From NCBI GenBank assembly GCA_903939355.1, contig CAJAHC010000608.1, positions 1 through 7,115 on the forward strand: a stretch of DNA of 7,115 bases, written 5' to 3'. Position numbers and translations under genes: made by a program. The notes under the pieces are model-generated. The model saw nothing but the letters and a program-made list of their open reading frames with translations, did not search any database and was not told where the DNA came from. Of this stretch, positions 1-6,480 are shown piece by piece (within the stretch, counting starts at the first letter, position 1; each line of letters opens with the position of its first letter). This DNA is from an uncultured Methylococcaceae bacterium (GTDB lineage: Bacteria; Pseudomonadota; Gammaproteobacteria; Methylococcales; Methylomonadaceae).

Positions 1-375
1 CATCATTATTTTAGAGATTTCTCTTATTGTGATAGTGGCATGATCCCTTGGTTATTAGTAATTGAATTGATGAGTAAAAGCGGTAATAAGTTATCAGAAT
101 TGGTCGATGCCCGTATGTTACTTTTTCCAGCCAGCGGAGAAATTAATAGAACCATTACTAACCCAGAAAAGGTTATTGAGATAGTTAAATTACATTATCA
201 AAAAGACGCCCTACACATTGATTTTACAGATGGTCTAAGCATGGAGTTTGATAATTGGCGTTTTAATTTACGATGCTCCAATACTGAACCATTAGTGCGA
301 TTGAATGTTGAATCACGGGGTGATGAAATTTTAATGCAGCAAAAAACTAAAGAGTTATTGGACTTAATGGCTTAA
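1..375 (+). CDS. manB: Phosphomannomutase/phosphoglucomutase, C-terminal part (5' truncated by window edge)
   Basis: The reading frame is open from base 1 to the TAA at 373-375 and gives the last 124 residues of an alpha-D-phosphohexomutase. These cytoplasmic enzymes interconvert mannose-6-phosphate or glucose-6-phosphate with the 1-phosphate, feeding GDP-mannose and polysaccharide synthesis. The fragment begins with the motif [13 protein letters not shown] followed by MIPWLL, typical of domain 3 of the ManB/CpsG branch. It ends with the domain 4 phosphate-binding loop RCSNTEP (fragment residues 91-97), followed by [11 protein letters not shown]. The ATG at 40 is an internal methionine, not a start, because conserved family sequence continues upstream of it. 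The active-site serine loop, metal-binding loop and sugar-binding loop lie outside the window, so mannose versus glucose preference cannot be judged. The gene is separated from the transporter operon by 192 bases and appears functionally unrelated to it. Confidence 0.92.
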   Translation, partial: HHYFRDFSYCDSGMIPWLLVIELMSKSGNKLSELVDARMLLFPASGEINRTITNPEKVIEIVKLHYQKDALHIDFTDGLSMEFDNWRFNLRCSNTEPLVRLNVESRGDEILMQQKTKELLDLMA

Positions 376-381
376 GCCTTT

Positions 382-400
382 ATTGGGTAATCAATTTTTT
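382..400 (+). terminator. Weak Rho-independent terminator candidate after manB
   Basis: Just after the manB stop, ATTGG (382-386) can pair with TCAAT (391-395), including one G-U pair, around a GTAA loop of the stable GNRA type. Five T residues follow (396-400). Position and shape suit a terminator, but the stem is short and AT-rich, so this is tentative. A palindrome GGCTTAAGCC (369-378) overlapping the stop codon lies just upstream but forms only a three-pair stem. Confidence 0.25.
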
Positions 401-445
401 GTTTAATTTGAGGATATGTCTTTTCTGCAAAAAAAATTTTAAACG

Positions 446-475
446 CTGCAAGCAATAAAATGGATATGTTATATT
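446..475 (+). promoter_or_regulatory. Possible sigma70-type promoter for livK, extended -10
   Basis: TGTTATATT at 467-475 reads as an extended -10 element (TG, one base, then TATATT). A poor -35 match, CTGCAA at 446-451, lies 18 bases upstream. Transcription would start near 482 and leave a leader of about 85 bases before livK. In such AT-rich DNA a chance match is quite possible. Confidence 0.3.
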
Positions 476-497
476 ACTTTCAATACCCACATGATAT

Positions 498-528
498 TTC
501 AATTTTATTGAATTAATAAAATTATACT
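498..528 (+). promoter_or_regulatory. Alternative promoter candidate for livK
   Basis: TATACT at 523-528 matches five of six bases of the -10 consensus. The best -35-like sequence, TTCAAT at 498-503, is weak and 19 bases away, slightly too far. Start of transcription would be near 535, giving a leader of about 33 bases. This competes with the upstream candidate; the sequence cannot decide between them. Confidence 0.25.
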
Positions 529-567
529 CATGTTAATTTCGTAGCTTTCTTATCAAATTAAAATCCT

Positions 568-1740
568 ATGCGTAAGATGATTTCTCCAGCAGCATTGTTT
601 CTTTTATCAGTTATTTGTATGTTAATTGGTTGTGGTGACAATAAACAACAAGATACTATCAAAGTAGGACTCATAGTTGAATTAACTGGTGATATGCCAG
701 GTGTTGGAGCGTCGTCAAAAAACGCTGCTCAACTAGCTGTTAATGAACAGAACTCAGCTGGTGGGATTTCTATTGGCGGTAAACCTTACCAAATTGAACT
801 AGTCGTTGAAGATAATGCTTCTAAAGCAGAACAATCGGTAGCTGCGGTTAATAAACTAATAACTCAAGATAATGTTCTTGCTATTGTTGGTCCGAATGCC
901 AGCCTCGGTGCAATACCGGCCGCTGAAATTGCTGAATACAATAAGACACTTTTAATTACACCGTGGTCAACCAATCCAAAAACAACTTTGGACACCACTA
1001 CCGGAAAACCTAAAGACTATGTCTTTCGAGCCTGTTATACAGACCCATTTGAAGGTCGTGTTTTAGCTAGATTTGTGCTTGAAAAGCTTAAAGCCAAAAA
1101 AGTAGCTGTGCTATATGATGTTGCTTCTGAGGCTCCAAAAAGTCAAGCCGATTTATTTCGCCTTACCTTTGAAGAATTGGGCGGTAAAACTGTAGCCTTT
1201 GAAACATACACTACAGGTGATCGTGATTTCTCCGCCCAATTAACTAAAATCAAAAGCGCCAACCCCGACGTTATTTTCTTGCCTGCTTATTATAATGACG
1301 TAGGTTTGATAGCTCAACAAGCACATCGTGCAGGAATTAAACAACCTTTGGTTGGTTCTGATGCTTGGAGTAGTCCTGAGTTGATTAAGCTATCAAATGG
1401 GACGGTTGAAGGTGATTATTTCGCGAATCACTATGCCAGTGATATAGCTACACCAACGGCTAAAAAATTCATTGATGCTTATACCAAGCAATATGGAAAT
1501 ATACCTGATGATGTAGCCGCTCTTACTTATGATTCAATGGGGCTTTTATTTGAGGCAATAAAAAAATCACCAACGCTTGATAGGAAAGTAGTTCGTGATT
1601 CCTTAGCAACATTGGCAAATTACCCAGGTGTAACGGGTAACATCCAATTTACTGCAGGATCTGGTGATCCGGTTAAAAGTGCTGTCATTATGCAAATTAA
1701 GGGTGATAAATTTGTCTGGGTTATGAACGCTGAACCGTAA
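568..1740 (+). CDS. livK: Branched-chain amino acid-type ABC transporter substrate-binding lipoprotein
   Basis: This 390-residue protein is a type I periplasmic binding protein of the LivJ/LivK family, which captures leucine, isoleucine, valine or related ligands outside the inner membrane and delivers them to the LivHMGF permease. Residues 1-21 are a lipoprotein signal peptide with lipobox LIGC; Cys22 would be lipidated. The mature protein starts the first lobe with IKVGLIVELTGDMPGVG (31-47). It continues with EDNAS (81-85), the hinge-side ligand loop GPNAS (108-112), and ITPWSTNP (130-137). The segment FRACYTDPFEG (153-163) leads into the second lobe. Length is close to the E. coli LivJ/LivK proteins, but those are soluble and not lipoproteins. 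Family membership does not fix the ligand; amides, short peptides or aromatic acids are possible alternatives. No clear Shine-Dalgarno sequence precedes the ATG. A second in-frame ATG at 577 would shorten the protein by three residues and keep the signal peptide. It is the first gene of the livKHMGF operon. Confidence 0.93.
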   Translation: MRKMISPAALFLLSVICMLIGCGDNKQQDTIKVGLIVELTGDMPGVGASSKNAAQLAVNEQNSAGGISIGGKPYQIELVVEDNASKAEQSVAAVNKLITQDNVLAIVGPNASLGAIPAAEIAEYNKTLLITPWSTNPKTTLDTTTGKPKDYVFRACYTDPFEGRVLARFVLEKLKAKKVAVLYDVASEAPKSQADLFRLTFEELGGKTVAFETYTTGDRDFSAQLTKIKSANPDVIFLPAYYNDVGLIAQQAHRAGIKQPLVGSDAWSSPELIKLSNGTVEGDYFANHYASDIATPTAKKFIDAYTKQYGNIPDDVAALTYDSMGLLFEAIKKSPTLDRKVVRDSLATLANYPGVTGNIQFTAGSGDPVKSAVIMQIKGDKFVWVMNAEP

Positions 1741-1763
1741 TGAATATGTGGAGAAAATATAAT

Positions 1764-1768
1764 AAGGA
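1764..1768 (+). promoter_or_regulatory. Ribosome binding site that fixes the livH TTG start
   Basis: AAGGA sits eight bases before the TTG at 1777. The first in-frame ATG is codon 31, which would remove the conserved first membrane segment, so the TTG is the credible start. Confidence 0.7.
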
Positions 1769-1776
1769 TATAAACA

Positions 1777-2664
1777 TTGAGTGAAGGAATAGTTTATTGG
1801 TTACAACAAGCCCTAAATGCTTTCCAATTAGGTAGTATTTATGCATTAATTGCTCTTGGTTACACCATGGTTTACGGTATCTTAACCATGATTAACTTTG
1901 CTCATGGTGATGTGTTTATGATTGGCGCATTTTTTTGTTTTTTATTATCAAGCATGTTGGGTTTAAGCTTTATACCGACTTTGTTACTGACCATGTTGGG
2001 CACAGCTCTTCTAGGTGTAATAATTGAACGATTGGCTTATAAGCCTCTACGCCAAGCCCCAAAGGTATCAGCTATTATCACAGCACTTGGTGTAGGAATG
2101 TTTCTGGAAAATTTCACATTGGCCTTGGCTCCTTATCCAAAGCAAATCCCCCTGTTAATAGAAAATGTTACGTGGGATTTTTATGGTATAGCGATTTCAT
2201 CTATACAGATTGTAATTATCAGCTTGTCATTGATTTTGATGTTTTTATTGGACTATATAGTTCAACGTACTTCAATAGGTATGGCCATGCGTGCCATATC
2301 TTGGGATAAAACCTTCGTACCTTTGATGGGTATTCCAGTTGATCTAATTGTTTCAATTACCTTTGCCATTGGCGCAGGTTTGGCTGGAGCTGCTGGCACT
2401 ATGTATGCCTTGGCATATCCAGTTATTGATCCTTATATGGGAGTCATGGTGGGTTGGAAAGCATTTATTTGTGCTGTAGTAGGGGGCATCGGTAATATAC
2501 GTGGCGCAATGATAGGGGCATTTATTCTCGGGACAGTTGAAATTATGGTAGTGGCTTTCTTTCCTTCAACATTCAGGGATTTCGTTGCTTTCTCTCTGTT
2601 AATGCTATTAATCATGATCCGCCCTTACGGTATCTTAGGAAAACCACGAATTCAGAAAGTATGA
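1777..2664 (+). CDS. livH: Branched-chain amino acid ABC transporter permease LivH
   Basis: This is a 295-residue hydrophobic inner-membrane protein of the LivH family, one of the two permease subunits forming the translocation path for ligand delivered by the binding protein. The N-terminal stretch LGSIYALIALGYTMVYG (18-34) followed by INFAHGD (39-45) is a hallmark of the family. A conserved cytoplasmic stretch RAIS...LMGIPVD precedes a long hydrophobic segment. A second hallmark, VVGGIGNIRGAMIGA, follows at about residues 234-248. About eight membrane segments can be read. Translation starts at TTG, supported by an AAGGA eight bases upstream and by the need to keep the first helix. It begins 36 bases after the livK stop, and its own stop overlaps the livM start as ATGA, indicating translational coupling. 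Length matches the usual family size of about 290-310 residues. There are no signs of damage. Confidence 0.95.
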   Translation: MSEGIVYWLQQALNAFQLGSIYALIALGYTMVYGILTMINFAHGDVFMIGAFFCFLLSSMLGLSFIPTLLLTMLGTALLGVIIERLAYKPLRQAPKVSAIITALGVGMFLENFTLALAPYPKQIPLLIENVTWDFYGIAISSIQIVIISLSLILMFLLDYIVQRTSIGMAMRAISWDKTFVPLMGIPVDLIVSITFAIGAGLAGAAGTMYALAYPVIDPYMGVMVGWKAFICAVVGGIGNIRGAMIGAFILGTVEIMVVAFFPSTFRDFVAFSLLMLLIMIRPYGILGKPRIQKV

Positions 2665-3767
2665 ATGTCTTGTTAATTAAACAGTGGAATTCATTACTGG
2701 AAAATGACTGGCTTGTATCAGTTCTATTGATTATAGGGCTCGGGCTTTCCTTTGCTATTCCTGAATATAATCTTCTTAGTGTATATGTTCAACTGATCTT
2801 GATGTATGTAGGTATCAATATCATCCTTGCTGTGAGTTTAAACCTTGTGAATGGATATATGGGTGAGTTTTCTCTAGCTCATGCCGGATTTATGGCTGTT
2901 GGTGCTTATAGTTCTGTATTGTTAACAATGAAAGTATTACCGGTATCTGACTTTCCATTACTATTTCCATGTGCTGTTCTTATCGGAGGATTGGTAGCGG
3001 CTCTATTCGGTATGGTAGTAGCTATTCCGTCATTTAAAGTTAGAGGTGATTATCTGGCTATTATCACTTTGGCCTTCTTAATGATTGTTAAATCGATGAT
3101 CGAGAATATTGATTTTATGGGTGGACCTCGAGGGATACCTGGCATCATGAGGTTAACTACTCTGCCTTGGGTGTTTTTTTGGACAGTAACATTAGTGTGG
3201 ATTGTTCGTAACTTCGTCTATTCCAAATATGGGCGTGCAGTAATGGCAATAAGGGAGGATGAAATTGCCAGTGACTTAATGAGTGTTAACACCAAACAAG
3301 TTAAATTTTTTGCCTTTATGTTGTCATCTTTTTGTGCCGGTATCGCTGGTGCCTTATTTTCCCATTTATTGCAATTTATTAGTCCCAGAATTTTTGACAT
3401 TACCAAATCAACTGACATTCTTATAATGGTTTACTTAGGTGGTATTGCATCATTAGGAGGGTCAATTTTAGGTGCAACGCTTTATACCGTTTTGTTAGAA
3501 ATACTCAGACCCTCTACCATGGCAGCCTTATTATCATGGTTACCTTCTTTTGTGTTTGATCCATTGCAAGCTCAGTTGATAAACCATTTAGGAACTTGGA
3601 GAATGGTGATCATGCCCTTGGCATTAATTCTGGTTATGCTTTACTGGCCACGAGGAATTATGGGTTTACGAGAGTTTCGTGGATTTATACCTAGGGCTGA
3701 TAAAAAAGCTCATAGCCATAATGTTCATGATAGGGATATCCCGTATGACAATTCTGATTGCCGATAA
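2661..3767 (+). CDS. livM: Branched-chain amino acid ABC transporter permease LivM
   Basis: This 368-residue polytopic inner-membrane protein is the second permease subunit and pairs with LivH. Family motifs visible are LAVSLNLVNGYMGEFSLAHAG (roughly 56-76) and FKVRGDYLAIITLAF (125-139). Further along come GGPRGIPGI (154-162), YGRAVMAIREDEIAS (190-204) and YLGGIASLGGSILGA (258-272). The last corresponds to the cytoplasmic loop that contacts the ATPases. The N-terminal 20-50 region supplies the extra membrane helices typical of LivM compared with LivH. The start overlaps the livH stop by four bases (ATGA), with only a weak purine-rich stretch upstream, so coupling to livH translation is likely. 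The last roughly 25 residues are hydrophilic and rich in Lys, His and Asp; part of this tail exists because the gene runs 23 bases into livG. E. coli LivM is longer (about 425 residues), but this length is common among bacterial homologues. Confidence 0.95.
   Translation: MNVLLIKQWNSLLENDWLVSVLLIIGLGLSFAIPEYNLLSVYVQLILMYVGINIILAVSLNLVNGYMGEFSLAHAGFMAVGAYSSVLLTMKVLPVSDFPLLFPCAVLIGGLVAALFGMVVAIPSFKVRGDYLAIITLAFLMIVKSMIENIDFMGGPRGIPGIMRLTTLPWVFFWTVTLVWIVRNFVYSKYGRAVMAIREDEIASDLMSVNTKQVKFFAFMLSSFCAGIAGALFSHLLQFISPRIFDITKSTDILIMVYLGGIASLGGSILGATLYTVLLEILRPSTMAALLSWLPSFVFDPLQAQLINHLGTWRMVIMPLALILVMLYWPRGIMGLREFRGFIPRADKKAHSHNVHDRDIPYDNSDCR
3732..3736 (+). promoter_or_regulatory. Ribosome binding site inside livM that fixes the livG start
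   Basis: AGGGA lies eight bases before the ATG at 3745, within the last codons of livM. It supports 3745 as the livG start over the in-frame ATGs at 3679, 3721 and 3727, which would add up to 22 residues not expected in the family. Confidence 0.7.
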
Positions 3768-4512
3768 AGTTGGGCATCAGTTCGGTGGTTTATCCGCAGT
3801 CACTGATTTCAATTTAAACCTCCATTACGGCGATTTGATGGGTATCATTGGGCCCAATGGAGCTGGTAAAACGACAATATTCAACCTGATTACAGGTGTT
3901 TATCAAGCTAGTGAAGGTAGTATTTTTTTCAAAGGAATTGAGATTGTAGGTAAACAACCTAATCAAATTGCAGCCTTACGAATTGGACGAACCTTTCAAA
4001 ATATACGGTTATTTCGTGAATTATCGGTGTTGGATAACGTAAGAATTGCACATTATGCACAAGCCAATTACAGTCTCTTAGAGGGCTTGCTGCACTTGGG
4101 TCGATATCAAAAAGAAGAGCAACGGATTATTAATAACTCTCGACAGTTACTTTCTATATTTAAATTGGAGCATGTCGCAGGAGAATTAGCCAAGAATTTA
4201 CCTTACGGTTTACAGCGTCGTCTTGAAATAGCAAGAGCATTAGCTATATCCCCAGAATTATTGTTGCTCGATGAGCCAGCAGCCGGTATGAATCCACATG
4301 AAATAGAAGAACTTATGGTCCTGATTCAATGGGTTCGTCAAGAATTTAAGTTAACAATTTTGCTAATTGAGCACCAGATGAAACTGGTAATGGGCATATG
4401 TGAGCGCATCCAGGTTTTAGATTTTGGTGAGACATTAGCTGAAGGTCCACCTAGCATGATTCAGAATCATCCCAAAGTATTGGAAGCTTACTTAGGCGAG
4501 ATTCCTGGATGA
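3745..4512 (+). CDS. livG: Branched-chain amino acid ABC transporter ATP-binding protein LivG
   Basis: This 255-residue cytoplasmic ATPase pairs with LivF to power import through LivHM. From the chosen start the motifs are: Walker A GPNGAGKT (36-43), Q-loop Gln85 in RTFQNIRLF, signature region LPYGLQRR (152-159), Walker B LLLLDEP (172-178), D-loop AAGMNP (179-184), and switch His210 in LIEHQM. The signature departs from LSGGQ, but this is normal for LivG proteins and does not suggest loss of function. The C-terminal EGPPSMIQNHPKVLEAYLGE is the typical LivG ending. The ATG at 3745 is preferred because it has an AGGGA at the right distance and gives the same length as E. coli LivG. The gene overlaps livM by 23 bases, and its stop shares an ATGA with livF. 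Confidence 0.96.
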   Translation: MTILIADKVGHQFGGLSAVTDFNLNLHYGDLMGIIGPNGAGKTTIFNLITGVYQASEGSIFFKGIEIVGKQPNQIAALRIGRTFQNIRLFRELSVLDNVRIAHYAQANYSLLEGLLHLGRYQKEEQRIINNSRQLLSIFKLEHVAGELAKNLPYGLQRRLEIARALAISPELLLLDEPAAGMNPHEIEELMVLIQWVRQEFKLTILLIEHQMKLVMGICERIQVLDFGETLAEGPPSMIQNHPKVLEAYLGEIPG

Positions 4513-5246
4513 TGAGTAAAGCTATTGATCTAAATTCTAACCTACAGTTGGAAGTTTGTGATTTGGAAGTGCACTACGAGGCTATTAAAGCATTACATGG
4601 TTTATCATTTACAATCGCCAAGGGTGAAATTGTTACACTTATTGGTGCAAATGGAGCTGGGAAAAGTTCAATTTTGCGAGCGATATCTGGATTGACACCA
4701 TTTACTGGCGGTATTTTTTTTGAAGGTCAAAACCTTAAATCAGTGCCGGCACACTCAATAGTAGGATTAGGCATTGCTCATGTGCCTGAAGGTCGTGGGG
4801 TTTTTGGTAATTTAACAGTCAAAGAAAACCTACAGTTAGCGACCTGGCAGCGAAAAGATAAAGCAGAAATTAATGCAGACTATGACCGTATATTCACTAT
4901 TTTCCCTAAGCTAAAAATTCGTCATAAACAATTTGCAGGGACATTGTCAGGGGGGGAGCAACAAATGCTTGTTGTAGGGCGAGCATTAATGAGTAGAGGA
5001 CGACTTTTACTTTTGGATGAGCCTTCTATGGGTTTAGCGCCAAAATTGGTTCAAGAGATATTTCATATTATTAAAGATATTAATAGTACAGGGACTACCA
5101 TTTTACTTGTTGAACAAAATGCAAATATGGCTTTACGAATAGCTTCCAGAGCTTATGTGCTTGAGGCCGGTCGTATCGTACTGGCCGGTACTGGGTTAGA
5201 GTTGTTGGGTAATCCCAGAATAAAGTCGGCATATTTAGGATCCTGA
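4509..5246 (+). CDS. livF: Branched-chain amino acid ABC transporter ATP-binding protein LivF
   Basis: This 245-residue cytoplasmic ATPase is the second nucleotide-binding subunit of the importer. It shows Walker A GANGAGKS (46-53), the LivF-type segment HVPEGRGVFGNLTV (91-104) with Glu94 in the usual Q-loop place, and signature LSGGEQQ (146-152). Walker B LLLLDEP (166-172) and MGLAP (174-178) follow. In LLVEQNAN (199-206) Gln203 takes the switch-histidine position, as is standard in LivF. The ATG at 4509 overlaps the livG stop (ATGA). A second ATG directly follows at 4512, so the true protein may be one residue shorter; neither has a strong Shine-Dalgarno, which fits translational coupling. 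It is paralogous to LivG but has a perfect LSGGE signature. It is the last gene of the five-gene cluster; no convincing terminator is seen in the 101 bases after it, so read-through into the channel gene is possible. Confidence 0.96.
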   Translation: MMSKAIDLNSNLQLEVCDLEVHYEAIKALHGLSFTIAKGEIVTLIGANGAGKSSILRAISGLTPFTGGIFFEGQNLKSVPAHSIVGLGIAHVPEGRGVFGNLTVKENLQLATWQRKDKAEINADYDRIFTIFPKLKIRHKQFAGTLSGGEQQMLVVGRALMSRGRLLLLDEPSMGLAPKLVQEIFHIIKDINSTGTTILLVEQNANMALRIASRAYVLEAGRIVLAGTGLELLGNPRIKSAYLGS

Positions 5247-5347
5247 GCCTATTCAACTTTAAATTTATTTTATAGCTTGCTTATGTACTCATTTATTAAT
5301 TGCTAAAAAATAAGTTAGATTCTGAGTTTTTGTCAACATACTAATTA

Positions 5348-6400
5348 ATGCCTTCTCGTACCCATTTAAAAATGAAGCTACTATTTATTCTAATCTTTAA
5401 GATTCTTATTATCAACTTAACGACTCAAGCTGTTAATGCTACGGAAAACAGATTAGGAGCTTTCTCAAAAGTTGGTATCCCACCAGTAGGTTCACAGATT
5501 GTTACCGTTGGGTTTTACCCAAGATCCGCTTATGATCTTGACATGGCAGCCAGCACATTCCATTTGCACACTTATATTTGGATGCGATGGAAAGGTAGTA
5601 TTGATCCAACCGAGACAATGGAGATTATTAATGCTGTAGATCAATCTGATCTGATTAAAAAAAATATACTTAAGCAGCCAGCTATTGAGAGTGATGGTAG
5701 TAAATATCAAATTATGGATGTTGAAAGCCGATTTAATCATACTTTTTTGTTAGATAAATTTCCACTTGATAGTCATAAATTGAGTATTCTACTTGAGGAT
5801 ACTTCTCATGGTTTGAATCAAATTTTTTATGTTATTGATTATAAGAATAGTGGTTATGGGACTCGCTTAAATCTTCCTGGTTGGCTTCTTAATAATTGGA
5901 ACGCTGAGATATTATCTCATGATTATGGAACATCTTTTGGAGATGATAAAGGTGTTGCAGGTGGCTCAATTTATTCAACTGCACGATTTGATATTAATAT
6001 TTCCAGACCAGTAAGTTATTTCTATTGGAAATTATTACTGCCACTAACCATAGTTCTCTGTGGAGCTTGGATCGTATTGTTACTTGAGCCCAGCCAAATT
6101 GAGGTGCGCACAGGTTTACCTGCCACTGCTTTATTAACAACTGTATTTCTTCAACAGAGCTATTCTGACCATTTACCTCAAGTAGGATATTTGGTGCTTA
6201 TGGATAAATTTTATGTTGTAGCTTATTCACTAATCTTTATAACTTTGATTAGGGTAATATTTACTGCTACTTCATTCGATAGCAAAAACACTGATTTGAG
6301 GCATACGTTTAGGATAAAACGAGGTGATAGAGTTTTGCTTATTTTACAGATAACAGTATTTATTATTGTATTGTTCACGCTTGAATTTATGACGGGATAG
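5348..6400 (+). CDS. Prokaryotic pentameric ligand-gated ion channel subunit (Cys-loop/Pro-loop receptor superfamily)
   Basis: This 350-residue protein has the full layout of a bacterial pentameric ligand-gated channel (GLIC/ELIC type). It has a signal peptide ending near AVNA (28-31), then an extracellular beta-sandwich domain to about residue 220, then four membrane helices. The extracellular part carries WMRW (78-81) and FPLD (138-141), the latter matching the Pro-loop core FPxD. M1 spans about 224-246 with the conserved proline Pro232. M2 covers about 254-275 and ends in the superfamily-typical HLPQVGY (275-281). M3 is about 281-304 and M4 about 329-347. The M3-M4 loop is short and basic, as in prokaryotes. 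The only cysteine, Cys238, lies in M1, so there is no Cys-loop disulfide. Glu252 just before M2 would suit cation selectivity, but this is inference. The ligand is unknown. A start at 5372 (Met9) would give a cleaner signal peptide, MKLLFILIFKILI onward; neither start has a clear ribosome site. It lies 101 bases after livF in the same orientation. Confidence 0.88.
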   Translation: MPSRTHLKMKLLFILIFKILIINLTTQAVNATENRLGAFSKVGIPPVGSQIVTVGFYPRSAYDLDMAASTFHLHTYIWMRWKGSIDPTETMEIINAVDQSDLIKKNILKQPAIESDGSKYQIMDVESRFNHTFLLDKFPLDSHKLSILLEDTSHGLNQIFYVIDYKNSGYGTRLNLPGWLLNNWNAEILSHDYGTSFGDDKGVAGGSIYSTARFDINISRPVSYFYWKLLLPLTIVLCGAWIVLLLEPSQIEVRTGLPATALLTTVFLQQSYSDHLPQVGYLVLMDKFYVVAYSLIFITLIRVIFTATSFDSKNTDLRHTFRIKRGDRVLLILQITVFIIVLFTLEFMTG

Positions 6401-6480
6401 TTGAGGTTTTGAAATACCTTTAAATTACTCGAAATAAGACTACCGTTATTGACATGCTGGATTAGAGATTGAAATATTGA

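Noticed and set aside
1412..1431. Inverted repeat GTGATT/AATCAC within livK
   Set aside because: Six-base arms inside ordinary coding sequence with no T run and no regulatory context; probably chance.
4192..4218. LivG signature region lacks LSGGQ
   Set aside because: LPYGLQRR-type signatures are normal for the LivG family, whose E. coli member also has a YGQQRR-like sequence, so this is not a defect.
5307..5336. Minus-strand promoter-like pair: TTGACA (complement of 5331-5336) and TATTTT (complement of 5307-5312), 18 bases apart
   Set aside because: The -35 is perfect, but it would drive transcription antisense into livF and no minus-strand gene follows. Antisense transcription cannot be claimed from sequence alone.
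5492..5740. Open frame on the minus strand opposite the channel gene, and similar ones at 2433-2615 and 3218-3418
   Set aside because: They are shadows of well-supported plus-strand genes, have no recognisable domains and lie fully inside conserved coding sequence.
6404..6422. Possible hairpin AGGT/ACCT between the channel gene and the aldolase gene, followed by a few T residues
   Set aside because: The stem is only four pairs with an eight-base loop and a run of only two or three T residues; too weak to call a terminator for either gene.
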